A DNA stretch of 64,000 bases from Clostridiales bacterium (lineage in GTDB: Bacteria > Bacillota > Clostridia > TANB77 > CAG-508). Position 1 is the stretch's first letter. Each line of letters starts with the position of its first letter. The notes beneath the pieces are model-generated. The model was not told where the DNA came from, did not search any database, and worked only from the letters and a program-made list of their open reading frames with translations. Where the stretch lies: contig DXVF01000003.1 of NCBI GenBank assembly GCA_019417465.1, forward strand, positions 62,001-126,000, written 5' to 3'. Positions 30,726 to 41,013 of this stretch are shown here, piece by piece. A program made the position numbers and the translations under genes.

Positions 30726-31085
30726 TTTCCAAGTTGCAGATCATGTAAAATTGTAGGTTTCAAATGATGGTACGCCATTGCTAAGTACAAGCTTGTACAA
30801 CTTGTTCTCCACTTCTGCAATAATTTGATTATCGTTTTCTGCAAGTTCCATAATTGCAGATACAATATCTTTTATTGCCCGCCTTCCAACATACTCCAAA
30901 AGAGCATTTTCAGCAATTTGTCTATTCAGACTTGCTTCCATTTCTCTTATGGTGACTTCTGTGTTTCCGAACATAGCTTTTAACATTGTAATTACCTCCT
31001 ACCCTAACAGGGCTGTTGTTTTTATTTCTGGCTTTACCAGTTACATCTATCTTACCACAATTTTACATAATTTGCAACTTGGAAA
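30726..31085. mobile_element. 360-bp element with 31-bp terminal inverted repeats
   Basis: The left end (30726-30757, TTTCCAAGTTGCAGATC onward) and the reverse complement of the right end (31055-31085, TTTCCAAGTTGCAAATT onward) match over about 31 bp with three or four differences. Between them is one small ORF with a strong ribosome site. It resembles a MITE or small passenger element. No transposase is inside, and target duplication is unclear. Its interior looks less AT-rich than the surroundings, which supports transfer. Confidence 0.75.
30741..30986 (-). CDS. Small ORF carried by the inverted-repeat element; contains an in-frame CGG
   Basis: An 81-residue protein of unknown function (MLKAMFGNTEVTIREMEASL onward), mostly helical, whose last dozen codons lie in the left inverted repeat. 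AGGAGG precedes the ATG by 8 nt. Codon 36 is CGG (30881-30879) in the context YVGR-CGG-AIKD. Read as Arg the frame is open to the end. If CGG shifts +1 as in the chromosomal genes, the product ends after two more residues. The ORF is therefore either decoded differently or inactive in this host. Confidence 0.55.
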   Translation of the reverse strand: MLKAMFGNTEVTIREMEASLNRQIAENALLEYVGRRAIKDIVSAIMELAENDNQIIAEVENKLYKLVLSNGVPSFETYNFT

Positions 31086-31130
31086 TTTTATAATTTTGCG
31101 ATACTTTTTATATAACAATTCTAAATATTA

Positions 31131-31172
31131 CAAAATAGAAGTAAAAACATATCTATTTTTACTTCTATTTTT
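31131..31172 (-). terminator. Terminator after pyk
   Basis: The inverted repeat AAATAGAAGTAAAAA / TTTTTACTTCTATTT, with T-rich flank, lies directly after the pyk stop on the minus strand. Confidence 0.75.
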
Positions 31173-31176
31173 TACT

Positions 31177-32583
31177 TTAAACTTCTTCAATTTTTAAAAG
31201 ATTTGTTGCTTTTGCTCCGTTTTTTGGGAATCCTCCTGTGATTGCTATAATATCACCTGTTTTAACACCCATTATTTCTTTTGCTTTTTCCTTAGCTATA
31301 TTAATTACTTCATCTGTATTTTCAGATGTTGGTACTATTGTAGGATATACACCATAATTAAGTGCTAAAGAACGTGCAACTTCCTCTGAATTTGTTGCTG
31401 CTAATATTAGACATCTTGGTTTTAAGTTACTTATTCTTCTTGCTGTATCTCCACTAACTGTAGATGCAATGACTAATTTTATATCTAACACACTTGCTGC
31501 TTCTACAACACTATCAGCAATAGTCTCTGTAATATCTACTTCTCTTTCAGAAGCAAATTTGTAGTCATAATCATAATATTCTTCTGTATCTCTACAGATT
31601 TCTGCCATAAACTTAACAACTTCTACAGGGAATTTACCAACAGTTGTTTCTCCTGAAAGCATAACTGCATCTGTACCATCTAAAACAGCATTTGCAACAT
31701 CAGAAACTTCTGCTCTAGTTGGTCTTGCACTTTTTTTCATAGATTCTAACATTTCTGTTGCAACTACTACAAATTTTCCTTTTTCACGACATCTTTGAAT
31801 CATTTCTTTTTGATATCTTGGTAATTGTTGCATTGGAACTTCAACACCTAAATCTCCACGTGCTATCATTATTCCATCAGATACATCTATAATTGAATCT
31901 AAGTTTTCAACACCTGTTGTACTTTCAATTTTAGATATAATTTTCATATCTTCTCTATTACATTGTTTTAGGATTTCTCTTGCTTCTAATACATCCTCCA
32001 TGCAAGATACAAAAGATAGTGCTAAATAATCTCCTTCATGCTCGCAAGCATATATAATATCTTCTCTATCTATATCACTAATAAATGGAATATCTAATTT
32101 TACCCCCGGTGCATTTAAACTTTTCTTGTTTCCTAAAATACCTCCATTTATAATCTTGCAAGTAACACCATCTTCTTCTACAGATATTACTTCAATTTTC
32201 ATTAATCCATTTTCTAATAAAACTATTGAACCAACTTTTAAATTATCTATAGCTTGTGGATGATTTACAGAAATTCTTTCTTCATTTCCTAAAATAGATT
32301 CTTTTACTAGACGAATTGTTTTTCCTTCTACTAATGTAATTTCATCATTTTCAAGCATTCCACTTCTAAATTCTGGTCCTTTTGTATCATATAAAATAGC
32401 AACATTTTTCTTTGTCATTTCTCTTACTTTATGTACAGAATCAACAACAGCTTTTCTTTCTTCCATTGTTGCATGTGAAAAGTTTATACGTGCTACATTC
32501 ATTCCTACTTCTACCATCTTGCTCATTACTTCTGGAGCTGTGCTAGAAGGTCCTATACTACAAATAATCTTTGTCTTTTTCAT
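31177..32583 (-). CDS. pyk: Pyruvate kinase
   Basis: Converts phosphoenolpyruvate and ADP to pyruvate and ATP. It has 468 residues without the extra C-terminal PEP-utiliser domain of Bacillus Pyk. The start is KKTKIICSIGPSS; ARINFSHA, the catalytic IISKIESTTGVENLDSI (Lys, Glu) and MIARGDLGVEVP follow, then MLSGETTVGKFPVE. The C domain ends ITGGFPKNGAKATNLLKIEEV. Two CGG triplets are out of phase. It stands alone between terminators. Confidence 0.97.
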   Translation of the reverse strand: MKKTKIICSIGPSSTAPEVMSKMVEVGMNVARINFSHATMEERKAVVDSVHKVREMTKKNVAILYDTKGPEFRSGMLENDEITLVEGKTIRLVKESILGNEERISVNHPQAIDNLKVGSIVLLENGLMKIEVISVEEDGVTCKIINGGILGNKKSLNAPGVKLDIPFISDIDREDIIYACEHEGDYLALSFVSCMEDVLEAREILKQCNREDMKIISKIESTTGVENLDSIIDVSDGIMIARGDLGVEVPMQQLPRYQKEMIQRCREKGKFVVVATEMLESMKKSARPTRAEVSDVANAVLDGTDAVMLSGETTVGKFPVEVVKFMAEICRDTEEYYDYDYKFASEREVDITETIADSVVEAASVLDIKLVIASTVSGDTARRISNLKPRCLILAATNSEEVARSLALNYGVYPTIVPTSENTDEVINIAKEKAKEIMGVKTGDIIAITGGFPKNGAKATNLLKIEEV

Positions 32584-32729
32584 TAATTAACATCTCCTTT
32601 ATTTTTTTGCATATCGATTATTATACCCACATTTTGACAAAAAATCAACATTTTACATAAAATTTATCAAAAAATGTCTAATACTGTTGACAGTCATAGT
32701 ACATACTGGTCTAAAATTGTTTGTAATCA

Positions 32730-32797
32730 TTTTATATAATAGGGAAAATGTATAAATTAATCTATACTCAAAACTCAAACTTTCCTACTATATAAAA
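32730..32797. repeat. Short palindromic repeat, copy 1
   Basis: The arms TTTTATATAATAGGGAAA and CTTTCCTACTATATAAAA flank a loop of about 32 nt. A closely similar unit is at 49786-49853, including its left flank (AAAATTGT... before the arm). It lies in the 259-bp gap between pyk and the accessory gene at 32843. Possibly a small dispersed repeat. Confidence 0.6.
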
Positions 32798-32798
32798 G

Positions 32799-32841
32799 AA
32801 GCTACTTGTTTAATTTAAATCAAACAAATAGCTTCTTTTAA
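32799..32841 (-). terminator. Terminator after the accessory gene at 32843
   Basis: AAGAAGCTATTTGTTT pairs with AAACAAGTAGCTTCTT on the minus strand and ends in TTTTAT. Long, strong stem. Confidence 0.8.
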
Positions 32842-32842
32842 G

Positions 32843-33124
32843 TTATTTCTTAAGTCTTGCAGCCATCCTACTCAGATATCTTTTAACATCTGGAGTAATT
32901 CGAATTCTTTCTTTTGTATAATTTGAAACGTATTTTTTAAACTTTTTCTCTAACGTGTTCTCTCTTTCTTCTAAAATATCACTCGGATGGAACACTTGTA
33001 ATTCAGTGCTCGTTTCTTTGGTAATTTTAGATATCAGAAATTTTTCGTCAATCCGCATACTTACAAGTATACCTTCTTCTATGTCTCTTACTACTGTGAG
33101 TCCCCAGTACTTTACTCTTGCCAT
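32843..33124 (-). CDS. Accessory hypothetical protein with in-frame CGG
   Basis: A 93-residue basic protein of unknown family (ARVKYWGLTVVRDIEEGIL...RYLSRMAARLKK), without membrane segments. The ATG at 33124 has AGGAGG 8 nt upstream. In the context LVSM-CGG-IDEKF the codon at 33055-33053 must be Arg for the frame to continue; a +1 shift would end the protein within six codons. It uses more varied codons than the neighbours and is flanked by a palindromic repeat and a strong terminator. Likely acquired. Confidence 0.55.
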   Translation of the reverse strand: MARVKYWGLTVVRDIEEGILVSMRIDEKFLISKITKETSTELQVFHPSDILEERENTLEKKFKKYVSNYTKERIRITPDVKRYLSRMAARLKK

Positions 33125-33172
33125 ATATGGCACCTCCTAAAAATTAATAACCATATTTTAACATAAAATCTT

Positions 33173-34603
33173 TTATTTTTCAACACTATTAATCAATATT
33201 CTTGCCATTTGTACTCCTGAACAAGAAGCCATCATAAGACCTCTTGTCATTCCTCCTCCATCTCCTATTGAATATAGTCCTTCTACACTTGTTTCGAAAT
33301 TATTATTAATAACTACTTGGTTGCTATAGAATTTAATTTCTGGAGCATATAGTAAGTTTTCTGGATTTGCAAATCCTTCTATTATTTTGTCCATATCTCT
33401 TATAAAATGCAATATATCTGTCATTGTTCTATATCCTATTGCAAATGTAATATCTCCTGGGACTGCAGATTTCAATGTTGGTACAACAGCATTTTTATTT
33501 AGTTCTTTTTCCCAAGTTCTTTTTCCTCTATAAATATCACCTAATCTTTGAACTAAAACGTTACCTGCACCTAATTCGTTCAAATTTTTAGCTACATTTC
33601 TACCATAATCTATTGGCTTATTAAATGGATATGTAAAATTATGTGACACTAATATAGCTAGATTTGTATTAATGCTTTTCTTATCTTTATATGAATGTCC
33701 ATTAACTAATGTTAAATTATTATCATATACTTCTGATGAAACAAATCCACTTGGATTTTGGCAAAAAGTTCTTACTTTATCTTTAAAAGGTCCTGGTCTT
33801 CCTATAAATTTTCCTTCATACATGTATTTATTAATATCTTTCATTATTTCATCTGGTAATTCATATCTTATTCCTATATCTACAATACCTGTTCTTGAAT
33901 TTATCTTATGTTTTATACACATATCAGATAACCAATTAGCACCTTTTCTTCCTACTGCTAATACTACTTTATCTGCATATATCTCTTCTTTTTCATTTTT
34001 TATATTTTTAACTTTAACTCCTTCGACTTTATTGTCCTTTATTATTAAATCTTCTACGATTGTTTCAAATCTCATTTCTATGTTATTTTCTTCTAAATAT
34101 TCTTCAAGTTTTTTATATAGTTCATGTGCTTTTTCTGTTCCTAAGTGCCTAATTGGAATATCAACTAATTTTATCCCCTCTTTTTTAGCTTTATCATATA
34201 TTAATTTTATTTCTTCTTTATATTCTGTTCCTTCTAACTTTCTATCAGCTCCAAAATCAAGATAAATATTATCTGTGTAATCAATTAGTTTTTTTGTTTC
34301 GTTAACACCTATATATTTATGAAGATTTCCTCCAACATGAATATCATCATCATTTGGATTATATAGCGATAATTTTCCATCTGAAAATGCTCCTGCTCCT
34401 GAAAATCCACTTGTTATATTACAAAAAGGTTTACATTTCGTACATTTTCCTAATTCTTCAATTGGACATTTTCTGTTTTCTACTCTTTTGCCTTGTTCTA
34501 TTAAAAGAATTTTTTCATTTTTTGATTTTGCAATCATTTCATATGCAAAGAATATAGAACTTGGTCCCATTCCTACTACAATAATATCATATTTACCTTT
34601 CAT
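33173..34603 (-). CDS. FAD-dependent oxidoreductase (flavoprotein dehydrogenase)
   Basis: A 476-residue protein. The dinucleotide-binding motif IIVVGMGPSSIFFAYEM (residues 7-23) is variant GxGxSS. Cysteines CPIEELGKCTKCKPFC (about 46-61) may hold a metal or disulfide. The FSGAGAFSDGKLSL segment and the C-terminal YSIGDGGGMTRGLMMASCSG match the family of large FAD-dependent dehydrogenases of unknown substrate common in anaerobes. No CGG at all in 476 codons. Confidence 0.82.
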   Translation of the reverse strand: MKGKYDIIVVGMGPSSIFFAYEMIAKSKNEKILLIEQGKRVENRKCPIEELGKCTKCKPFCNITSGFSGAGAFSDGKLSLYNPNDDDIHVGGNLHKYIGVNETKKLIDYTDNIYLDFGADRKLEGTEYKEEIKLIYDKAKKEGIKLVDIPIRHLGTEKAHELYKKLEEYLEENNIEMRFETIVEDLIIKDNKVEGVKVKNIKNEKEEIYADKVVLAVGRKGANWLSDMCIKHKINSRTGIVDIGIRYELPDEIMKDINKYMYEGKFIGRPGPFKDKVRTFCQNPSGFVSSEVYDNNLTLVNGHSYKDKKSINTNLAILVSHNFTYPFNKPIDYGRNVAKNLNELGAGNVLVQRLGDIYRGKRTWEKELNKNAVVPTLKSAVPGDITFAIGYRTMTDILHFIRDMDKIIEGFANPENLLYAPEIKFYSNQVVINNNFETSVEGLYSIGDGGGMTRGLMMASCSGVQMARILINSVEK

Positions 34604-34669
34604 ATTTCCCTCCTCTAAATAATATTAATTTAGAACAATATCTGGCTTTATTTATATTCTCTATTATAT

Positions 34670-35377
34670 TTATTTTTCTTGTTTTTCATGTCTAAACCAA
34701 GATTTAAAATAATCTCTTAATAAAACATCATTCTTTTTTTGTATATAAAAATATCCTATAACTGATGTAATTAGTGCACCTAAAGCATCTACAAATAAGT
34801 CCGACATTGTATCTACTAATCCATCTTGTCCTAATTCTGGATACCTAAATTTTTGCATATTAGTTCCTAATATTCTATCTGCACTAAATTCAAAGAACTC
34901 CCAAAATACTCCCATCGTAACTGCAAAACAAAATGCAAACATCACTACAAAAAATGGACTTAAGTTAATACTATTACTATAACTTTTGTTTAATAAATAT
35001 ACAAACATAAATCCAATAATACCTAATACCACACCAGAAGTTGTGTGAAGCATTGTATCCCACCATGGTATCTTATTGTAAAAATCTCTTATTTCTCCTA
35101 AATATTGCGCACCAAAAATAAATAATGTAATTATAATTTGCATACTTCCTGGTAAATATACACCAAACCTTTTTTCTAATATACTGGGATAAAAAGTAAG
35201 TGCAATTGTTAATACTGCAATAAATAATTGACTATAATCTTTTACTACTATACCTCTTACTATAATTAAAATTAATAATAGTCTTACAATATTAGTAATA
35301 ATCATATTTACTTTTTTATTTTTTTCTTCTTTTTGCTCATCTGTAAGCTTTTTTGACTTTACTTTTATTATAATCAC
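34670..35377 (-). CDS. YjdF/DUF2238-like membrane protein
   Basis: A 235-residue polytopic protein with six or so membrane helices. The motifs PWWDTMLHTTSGVVLG and FWEFFEFSADRILG and the late DTMSDLFVDALGALI agree with the DUF2238/YjdF family, whose function is unknown. It ends 66 bp before the flavoprotein gene and begins 4 bp after the S4 gene stop, so it is operonic with rqcP. The start is a GTG; an internal Met start near residue 26 is possible. Confidence 0.7.
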   Translation of the reverse strand: MIIIKVKSKKLTDEQKEEKNKKVNMIITNIVRLLLILIIVRGIVVKDYSQLFIAVLTIALTFYPSILEKRFGVYLPGSMQIIITLFIFGAQYLGEIRDFYNKIPWWDTMLHTTSGVVLGIIGFMFVYLLNKSYSNSINLSPFFVVMFAFCFAVTMGVFWEFFEFSADRILGTNMQKFRYPELGQDGLVDTMSDLFVDALGALITSVIGYFYIQKKNDVLLRDYFKSWFRHEKQEK

Positions 35378-35381
35378 TCCC

Positions 35382-35618
35382 CTACAAAACTTTTATTAAT
35401 TCTCCCATATCTTTTCCTTGCACAGTTGGTATTTTTATAATTTCAAATTTAGATAATTTATCTCCAAATTTAATCTCTACTATATCTCCTGTTTTTACTT
35501 CATAACTTGGTTTTACTTGTTTTCCATTAACAAAAACTCTTCCACTATCTGCTGCCTCATTCGCAACAGTTCTTCTTTTTATAACTCTAGAAATTTTTAA
35601 AAATTTATCTAATCTCAT
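35382..35618 (-). CDS. rqcP: S4-domain RNA-binding protein, RqcP-like
   Basis: A 78-residue S4 domain protein (MRLDKFLKISRVIKRRTVANE, then GRVFVNGKQVKPSYEVKTGDIVEI). Size and sequence fit RqcP (YabO), the factor that stabilises the P-site tRNA during C-terminal Ala tailing of peptides on obstructed 50S subunits. In an organism that may pause at CGG codons this quality-control factor is of interest, but the link is inference. Symbol given by similarity only. Confidence 0.75.
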   Translation of the reverse strand: MRLDKFLKISRVIKRRTVANEAADSGRVFVNGKQVKPSYEVKTGDIVEIKFGDKLSKFEIIKIPTVQGKDMGELIKVL

Positions 35619-35985
35619 AATTACTCCTTTTCTTTAATTTTATATATCATATTTATCTTTTTAAGTAAATACATAATTTTATTTTTCATTTAAAAGCTTT
35701 TGAATACTTTTTATGGTTTATATACGAGATTTTTACCTACTTTGAAGTATGAGCTATTAAACATATGTCATATGCTCATTGCTAATTTTCGTTCTTCTTA
35801 TTTCGATTAATTCTAACAAACTTCTTCATATCTATCTATCACTTTATATGTTATACAGTTATCTAGTGTAATATTCTATTTTTATTTGTAAAATACTAAG
35901 TTATTATGTTATTTAAATTTATTTTACATTTTTTTCCAAATATTATATAATTCTAAACAATACTTAATAAGGGAGGTTATGTCCA
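35619..35985. other. 367-bp intergenic stretch
   Basis: Very AT-rich and without a convincing gene on either strand. It must hold the promoters for the divergent rqcP-like gene and the small plus-strand ORF at 35986. No repeat or RNA structure was recognised. Confidence 0.6.
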
Positions 35986-36159
35986 ATGGAGCTGATACTC
36001 GAAAGAGTAAAAGATGAGCTTTGTGGCAATTATATTGTCATAACAAACCCATCTAATGAGTTACAAAAGGTTTCTCCAGAAGATCTTTTGGAAATTTTTA
36101 CTCATTTGCTCGATCACACATTTATTTACAGCAACGGATGCATTTACATTTCTATTTGA
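35986..36159 (+). CDS. Small accessory ORF (57 aa)
   Basis: MELILERVKDELCGNYIV onward, 57 residues, ending FIYSNGCIYISI. GGGAGG lies 9 nt before the ATG, a strong site. Codon choice includes CTC, CTG, GAG and GGC, unlike the neighbours, so it is probably acquired. One of the few plus-strand genes. The single CGG triplet is out of phase. Function unknown. Confidence 0.5.
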   Translation: MELILERVKDELCGNYIVITNPSNELQKVSPEDLLEIFTHLLDHTFIYSNGCIYISI

Positions 36160-36205
36160 TTGTTTTATGTATCATACCTCGAAATGACAGTTTTGACTAG
36201 GACAA

Positions 36206-36246
36206 AAAAACAGGCAGAATATTCTTTATATTCTGTCTGTTGCTTT
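36206..36246 (-). terminator. Terminator after addA
   Basis: ACAGACAGAATATAAAG pairs with TTCTGCCTGT region sequences on the minus strand and ends in TTTTTTTG. It lies just after the addA stop. Confidence 0.7.
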
Positions 36247-39200
36247 TATTTATGTAATTCTATGCATTTATTTAAAGCCATTGAATATATATATATATGT
36301 TCTACATTTTTATCTAAACTTTGTTCTAAAGCTTTTTGATATATTTCTAATTGTTTACTATATTTCTTTATTAAAACCTCTTCTTCCCCATTTTTTATAT
36401 AATCTGTTTTAAAATCAACTAAAATTAATTCATTCTTATTATTAATATAATATAGATCAATAATTCCTTGTACTAATATATTTTCATTAGTATCTAAATC
36501 AAATATATCTTTTGCTGAAATATTTATATAAAAAGGCTGTTCTTTATGTATTTCTTTTGCTTCTCTTAATTCATTCCATAAATTAGATTTCGTATATTCG
36601 TATAATTTGTTCGCTTGTATTACATCTTTTTGTACTTTTGTTATTACATCTTTATTATATAAATCATTTATCATGTCTTCTATTTTATTAATATCATACT
36701 CTTCTTTTTCATTCATCTTTTGAACACATAAATGCATTAATGTTCCTCTTTCACTATTTGTTACTTTTTCTTCATCACTTAAAAATTTAGGTTTATTTGT
36801 TAATATTTTATATTCTTGTATATTCTTTATCTCTTCTTTTTCTTCTAGGCTTAAAATCTTCTCATTTTCTAACTCTTTTATTTTTGTAACAGATGTCTTA
36901 GTAGGTATTAATATTGAATCTGTATATTGATATTTCCATTTTATTTTATTTATTATATCATCTTCTTCATTATATATCTCATTTGACTTTTCCTTTATTT
37001 TCTCTATAAAATTTGCTTGTTCTTTTTGACTTTTTTCTCCATTTCTACCAATGTTTTTTAATATTTCATCTTTTTTATGTATTTCCATACCAAAAATATC
37101 ATCTATATTATCTATATTTTTTAAATATACTAATTCTAACCAATCTAAATAGGTCTTATATTTCTTTACTAATAGAGAATTAATTTTATGATTATCTTTA
37201 TTTTTATATAATTCTAATAAATTTTCTTTTTCTTTTAAAGATTTTTCTGCATCTTTTTTTATTCCCGTTATTATTAACTTTTCCTTTGCTCTTGTAAGTG
37301 CAACATATAGAATTCTCATTTCCTCAGACAAAGTCTCTGTATATGAATTAATTCTAATAGCTTCTTTTGCTAAAGTATTATATTCTATTCTATTTTCAAA
37401 ATTTATATATTTTGGACCTAATCCTATATCTTGATGCATTAATATAGAATCATTTAAATCTTGCATATTAAAACCTTTTCCAGTTCCTGCTAAAAATACA
37501 ACTGGAAATTCTAGTCCTTTGCTTTTATGTATACTCATAATCCTTACTACATCTTCATTTTCTCCAATCAATTTTGCTGAAGACATATCACCACTTGTTT
37601 TCCTTAATTTATCTATAAAGTTTATAAAATTAAATAATCCTTTAAAACTTGCTTTTTCATACTGCTTTGCTCTCTCAAAAAGCATTTTTAAATTTGCCTT
37701 TCTTAATGTTCCATTTGGCATTAGTCCGCACATAGTTATAATAATTTGTTCCTGTATATATATTCCAAATTAATTCATCTAAAGGTTTTTCATTTACTTG
37801 TTTTTGCCAAGATTTTAACTCTTGTAGGAATTTTTTGATTTTATTTTTAAGTTCATCATCACACTGAATTTGTGCTGATACAAAAGCTTCATAAAAACTG
37901 CTTTCTTTATTACACAATCTAATACGAACTAATTCATCATCTGTAAATCCTCCTATATTAGACCTTAATACACTTACAAAAGGTATATCCTGCATAGGAT
38001 TATCTATTATTTTTAATAAACATAAAATAGTCTGAATTTCTATACTATCTAGAAATTCAGAAGAGGTATCACTAAAAACTGGTATATCTAATTCATTTAT
38101 TTCTTTTTCATATATTGGAGCCATACTAGATGTAGCTCTTAATAAAACTACTATATCTTTATATGTAATTTTCCTATATCCCTTTTTCTTATCATATACT
38201 AAATATCCGGCTATCTAATAGTTCTTTCATTTTTTTAGCTACTAGTTTTGCTTCAATTACAGTATTTTCTATGATTTCTTCTGTTTCTTCTTGCTTTTTA
38301 TCTTCTTCTTTGTTATCACATTTATAAACTTCGTCTTCTTTATCTTCTTTCATATCGATAATATGTAGTTCTGTAAGTCCCGCATAATCTAAGCTCTTAT
38401 CTTCTGGTTCTTCATAGTTTGCTCCTAAATTTAAATACTCTTCTTCACTATATAAAATATCTCCTGCTTCTTTACTCATAATATTATCAAAAACTAAATT
38501 AGTAAAATCTAATATATTTTTTCTACTTCTAAAATTTTTAAATAATTTTATTTTCAAGTCTTTTCCTGTTTCCTTATTTAAACTGTAATTTTCATATTTG
38601 TCTAAAAAAAGTTCTGGTCTTGCTTGTCTGAATTTATAAATACTTTGTTTAACATCTCCAACCATAAATATGTTATTACTTCTAGAAATACTATTTAAAA
38701 TATATTCTTGTACTAAATTACTATCTTGATATTCATCTATAGCTATTTCTTCAAATTTTTCTTTATATTCATTTGCTATTTCTGTACTAATTATTTGTCC
38801 TTTTTCACCTTTTTTTACAAGTAATTTAAGTGCAAAATGTTCTATGTCATTAAAATCTATAATATTTTTTTCTTTCTTTCTGATAGAAAATCTATTACTA
38901 AATTCTATTATTAAATTCTTTAATTTATCTAATATTTTATACATCTCTATAATATCGCTATTTGCTGTTTCTGAGTTATATATTAATATTTTATTAATAC
39001 TTGCTGATATTTTTTTCTTTACATCATCTCTTATTTTTTTAGCTTCATCTTTTATCTGAAAAGTTATTTTTCTATCTGCTGGCCATTTAGCAAAATCTAT
39101 TTTACTAAAATTATATGCATTATCCCAAGAATCTAAATTTTTATATAACGATTTTAATTCATCAATATCTGATTCAATAACTTTTATATATTTCTCTAAT

Positions 39201-39929
39201 TCATCAAATCTTCTCATATTTAAAATTAAATTATCTAATTTTATAATAGCATCTTCTAAATCTTCTGAAAGATTTTTTAGTAAAATTTTCCCCCATATTG
39301 TTTTAGAGAAATCTTGTTTTTTGTCACTAATATTAAACATATATACTTTTTGATTTATCCAATCATTTGGAAATGGACTACTTTGAATAAATTTATATAT
39401 ATTCATAACTAATTGTTTTAAAGATTCATCATCTCTATAATTCGTATATGTATTTATTAAATCTATAAAATCTTTATCATTATTTAAATATTTTTCTTCA
39501 AATATTTCTTCAATTACATCTTGTTTTAATAGTTCTATTTCCCCTGTGTCACCTACTCTAAAATTAGCTGGTATATCTAATTCATAAAAATGATTACGTA
39601 TTACATCTAAACAAAATGAATGTATTGTACAAATACTTGCTTTATTCAATAAAATAATTTGTTTTTGCAAAGTTTCATCTTCTGGATTTTCTTCTATTTG
39701 TTTATATATAGCATCTAATATTCTTTCTCTCATTTCACTTGCAGCTGCATTTGTAAAAGTAACAATTAGAATCTTATCTATATCTACTTTATCTTTTATT
39801 ACTTTATTAATCATTCTTTCAACAAGCACTGCTGTTTTTCCACTTCCGTGCAGCAGCAGCTACTAATATATTAGAATTTTTTTCTTCTATTGCTTGCATC
39901 TGTTCTTTGGTCCATTGTACTTTACTCAT
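36246..39929 (-). CDS. addA: ATP-dependent helicase/nuclease subunit A, three +1 shifts
   Basis: The helicase-nuclease of double-strand-break repair. Segments 39929..39849, 39847..38210, 38208..37729 and 37727..36246 give 1226 residues, normal for AddA. CGG at 39848-39846 breaks the Walker A: ILVAAAA then GSGKTAVLVERM. CGG at 38209-38207 follows KELLDS, then GYLVYDKKKGYRK. CGG at 37728-37726 follows TNYYNYV, then GLMPNGTLRKANL. Helicase motifs FTNAAASEMRER, IAIDEYQDSN, VGDVKQSIYKFR and LYVALTRAKEKLIITG are present, as is the RecB-type nuclease motif LVDFKTDYI. Its usual partner addB is not adjacent in this window. Confidence 0.94.
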
Positions 39930-40021
39930 TTTTTCCTCCATTTTTTTATTACAAAATCATCAAAAACTCTTCTTAAAGAATATCATTATATTTATATTTT
40001 TTAAATAGTTAAATCAAAAAA

Positions 40022-40054
40022 ATGCCAAAATACTCTGTCCAATTTGGCAACTTT
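40022..40054 (-). terminator. Terminator after the gene at 40060
   Basis: GTTGCCAAATTGG and its partner around TTTTGGCA form a stem followed by TTTTTTTG on the minus strand, six bases after the stop. Confidence 0.7.
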
Positions 40055-40059
40055 TGGAA

Positions 40060-40707
40060 TTAAAGCTCTGATTCTCTGTCTTTATCTGGAGAAATCCTTG
40101 TATATCTTCTATAATGGTTTATATCAACAAATTTACCATTAGAAATGAATCCTATTAACCTGTCATTTTTCCCAAATACAGGTTTATCCCCTTCTGAAAG
40201 CTTTCTGTACGCTTTCACCTGTTGAATACGACTCTTTGTTATGTATATTTTTCCTTTATAACTTATCATTGAAACTGGCGTCTTTACAGAGTCTTTTGTT
40301 CTTTCTAACAAAGTATACTCATCAACATCATATCCCATTCCTATTGCAATTCGTCTTAAAACTTCATATTCAAGACATTTTACTCCTCTATATTGAACTT
40401 GTTTAAGAAATGTATCTCTTAAATATCCTACTGTTCTTTGATACTCACCGCTTCCATCTTCTTTAGCTATTTTAGTTATATAAATTCCATTCTTTTCTTT
40501 CATATATTCTATTGTTGGATTTTGCCCAGTCCCACTTTCATATTTCCAATTTGGCATTTTTGACATTTCCTGATACGCAATTTGCAAATGATACATGTTA
40601 TCTGGAACTTCAATACGTTGTTTTTTATCTACTAAAAAACCTCTAAAATCATCTATTAAAGCCTTACTTAAATTTATTATAGTTTCTCTAAAATCTTTTT
40701 CTTCCAC
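40060..40707 (-). CDS. Hypothetical protein, possibly acquired
   Basis: A 215-residue soluble protein that I do not recognise. It is basic, and the C-terminal half contains VSMISYKGKIYITKSRIQQVKAYRKL (two overlapping charged strands) and ends RYTRISPDKDRESEL. It has no membrane segment and no obvious catalytic motif. It stands as a single gene between its own terminator and a 355-bp gap. The only CGG triplet is out of phase (DGSGEY). It separates addA from where addB would be expected, so it may be an insertion; that is inference. Confidence 0.6.
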   Translation of the reverse strand: MEEKDFRETIINLSKALIDDFRGFLVDKKQRIEVPDNMYHLQIAYQEMSKMPNWKYESGTGQNPTIEYMKEKNGIYITKIAKEDGSGEYQRTVGYLRDTFLKQVQYRGVKCLEYEVLRRIAIGMGYDVDEYTLLERTKDSVKTPVSMISYKGKIYITKSRIQQVKAYRKLSEGDKPVFGKNDRLIGFISNGKFVDINHYRRYTRISPDKDRESEL

Positions 40708-41013
40708 ATTATTACTCCTTATATTATATATTTATTTTTTTATATTTTAACTATAAAACTTTTTTATTATAGCGTTCAACATTCAATAAACACATTTTGT
40801 TTATTACTATATATTATTATATCATATGTTATGTAATCTAAGCAACTTTATTTTTATTATTATATAATTTTTTCATTTATTTTTTTCTTAGATTCCAATA
40901 TTTTGAAATACTAAATTTATAATTTGATTTAAAGTCCTCAAACCAACTGAATTTAGTGTATAACTTTTTACACTTTAAATTGTTCAAATAAACTAAGAAT
41001 TTTATAAAAAAAT
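40708..41013. other. Intergenic AT-rich stretch without gene
   Basis: Over 300 bp of strongly AT-rich sequence between the spoIIQ terminator and the hypothetical gene at 40060-40707. I see no ORF with a ribosome site and no RNA motif. It should hold the promoter for that gene. Confidence 0.5.
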
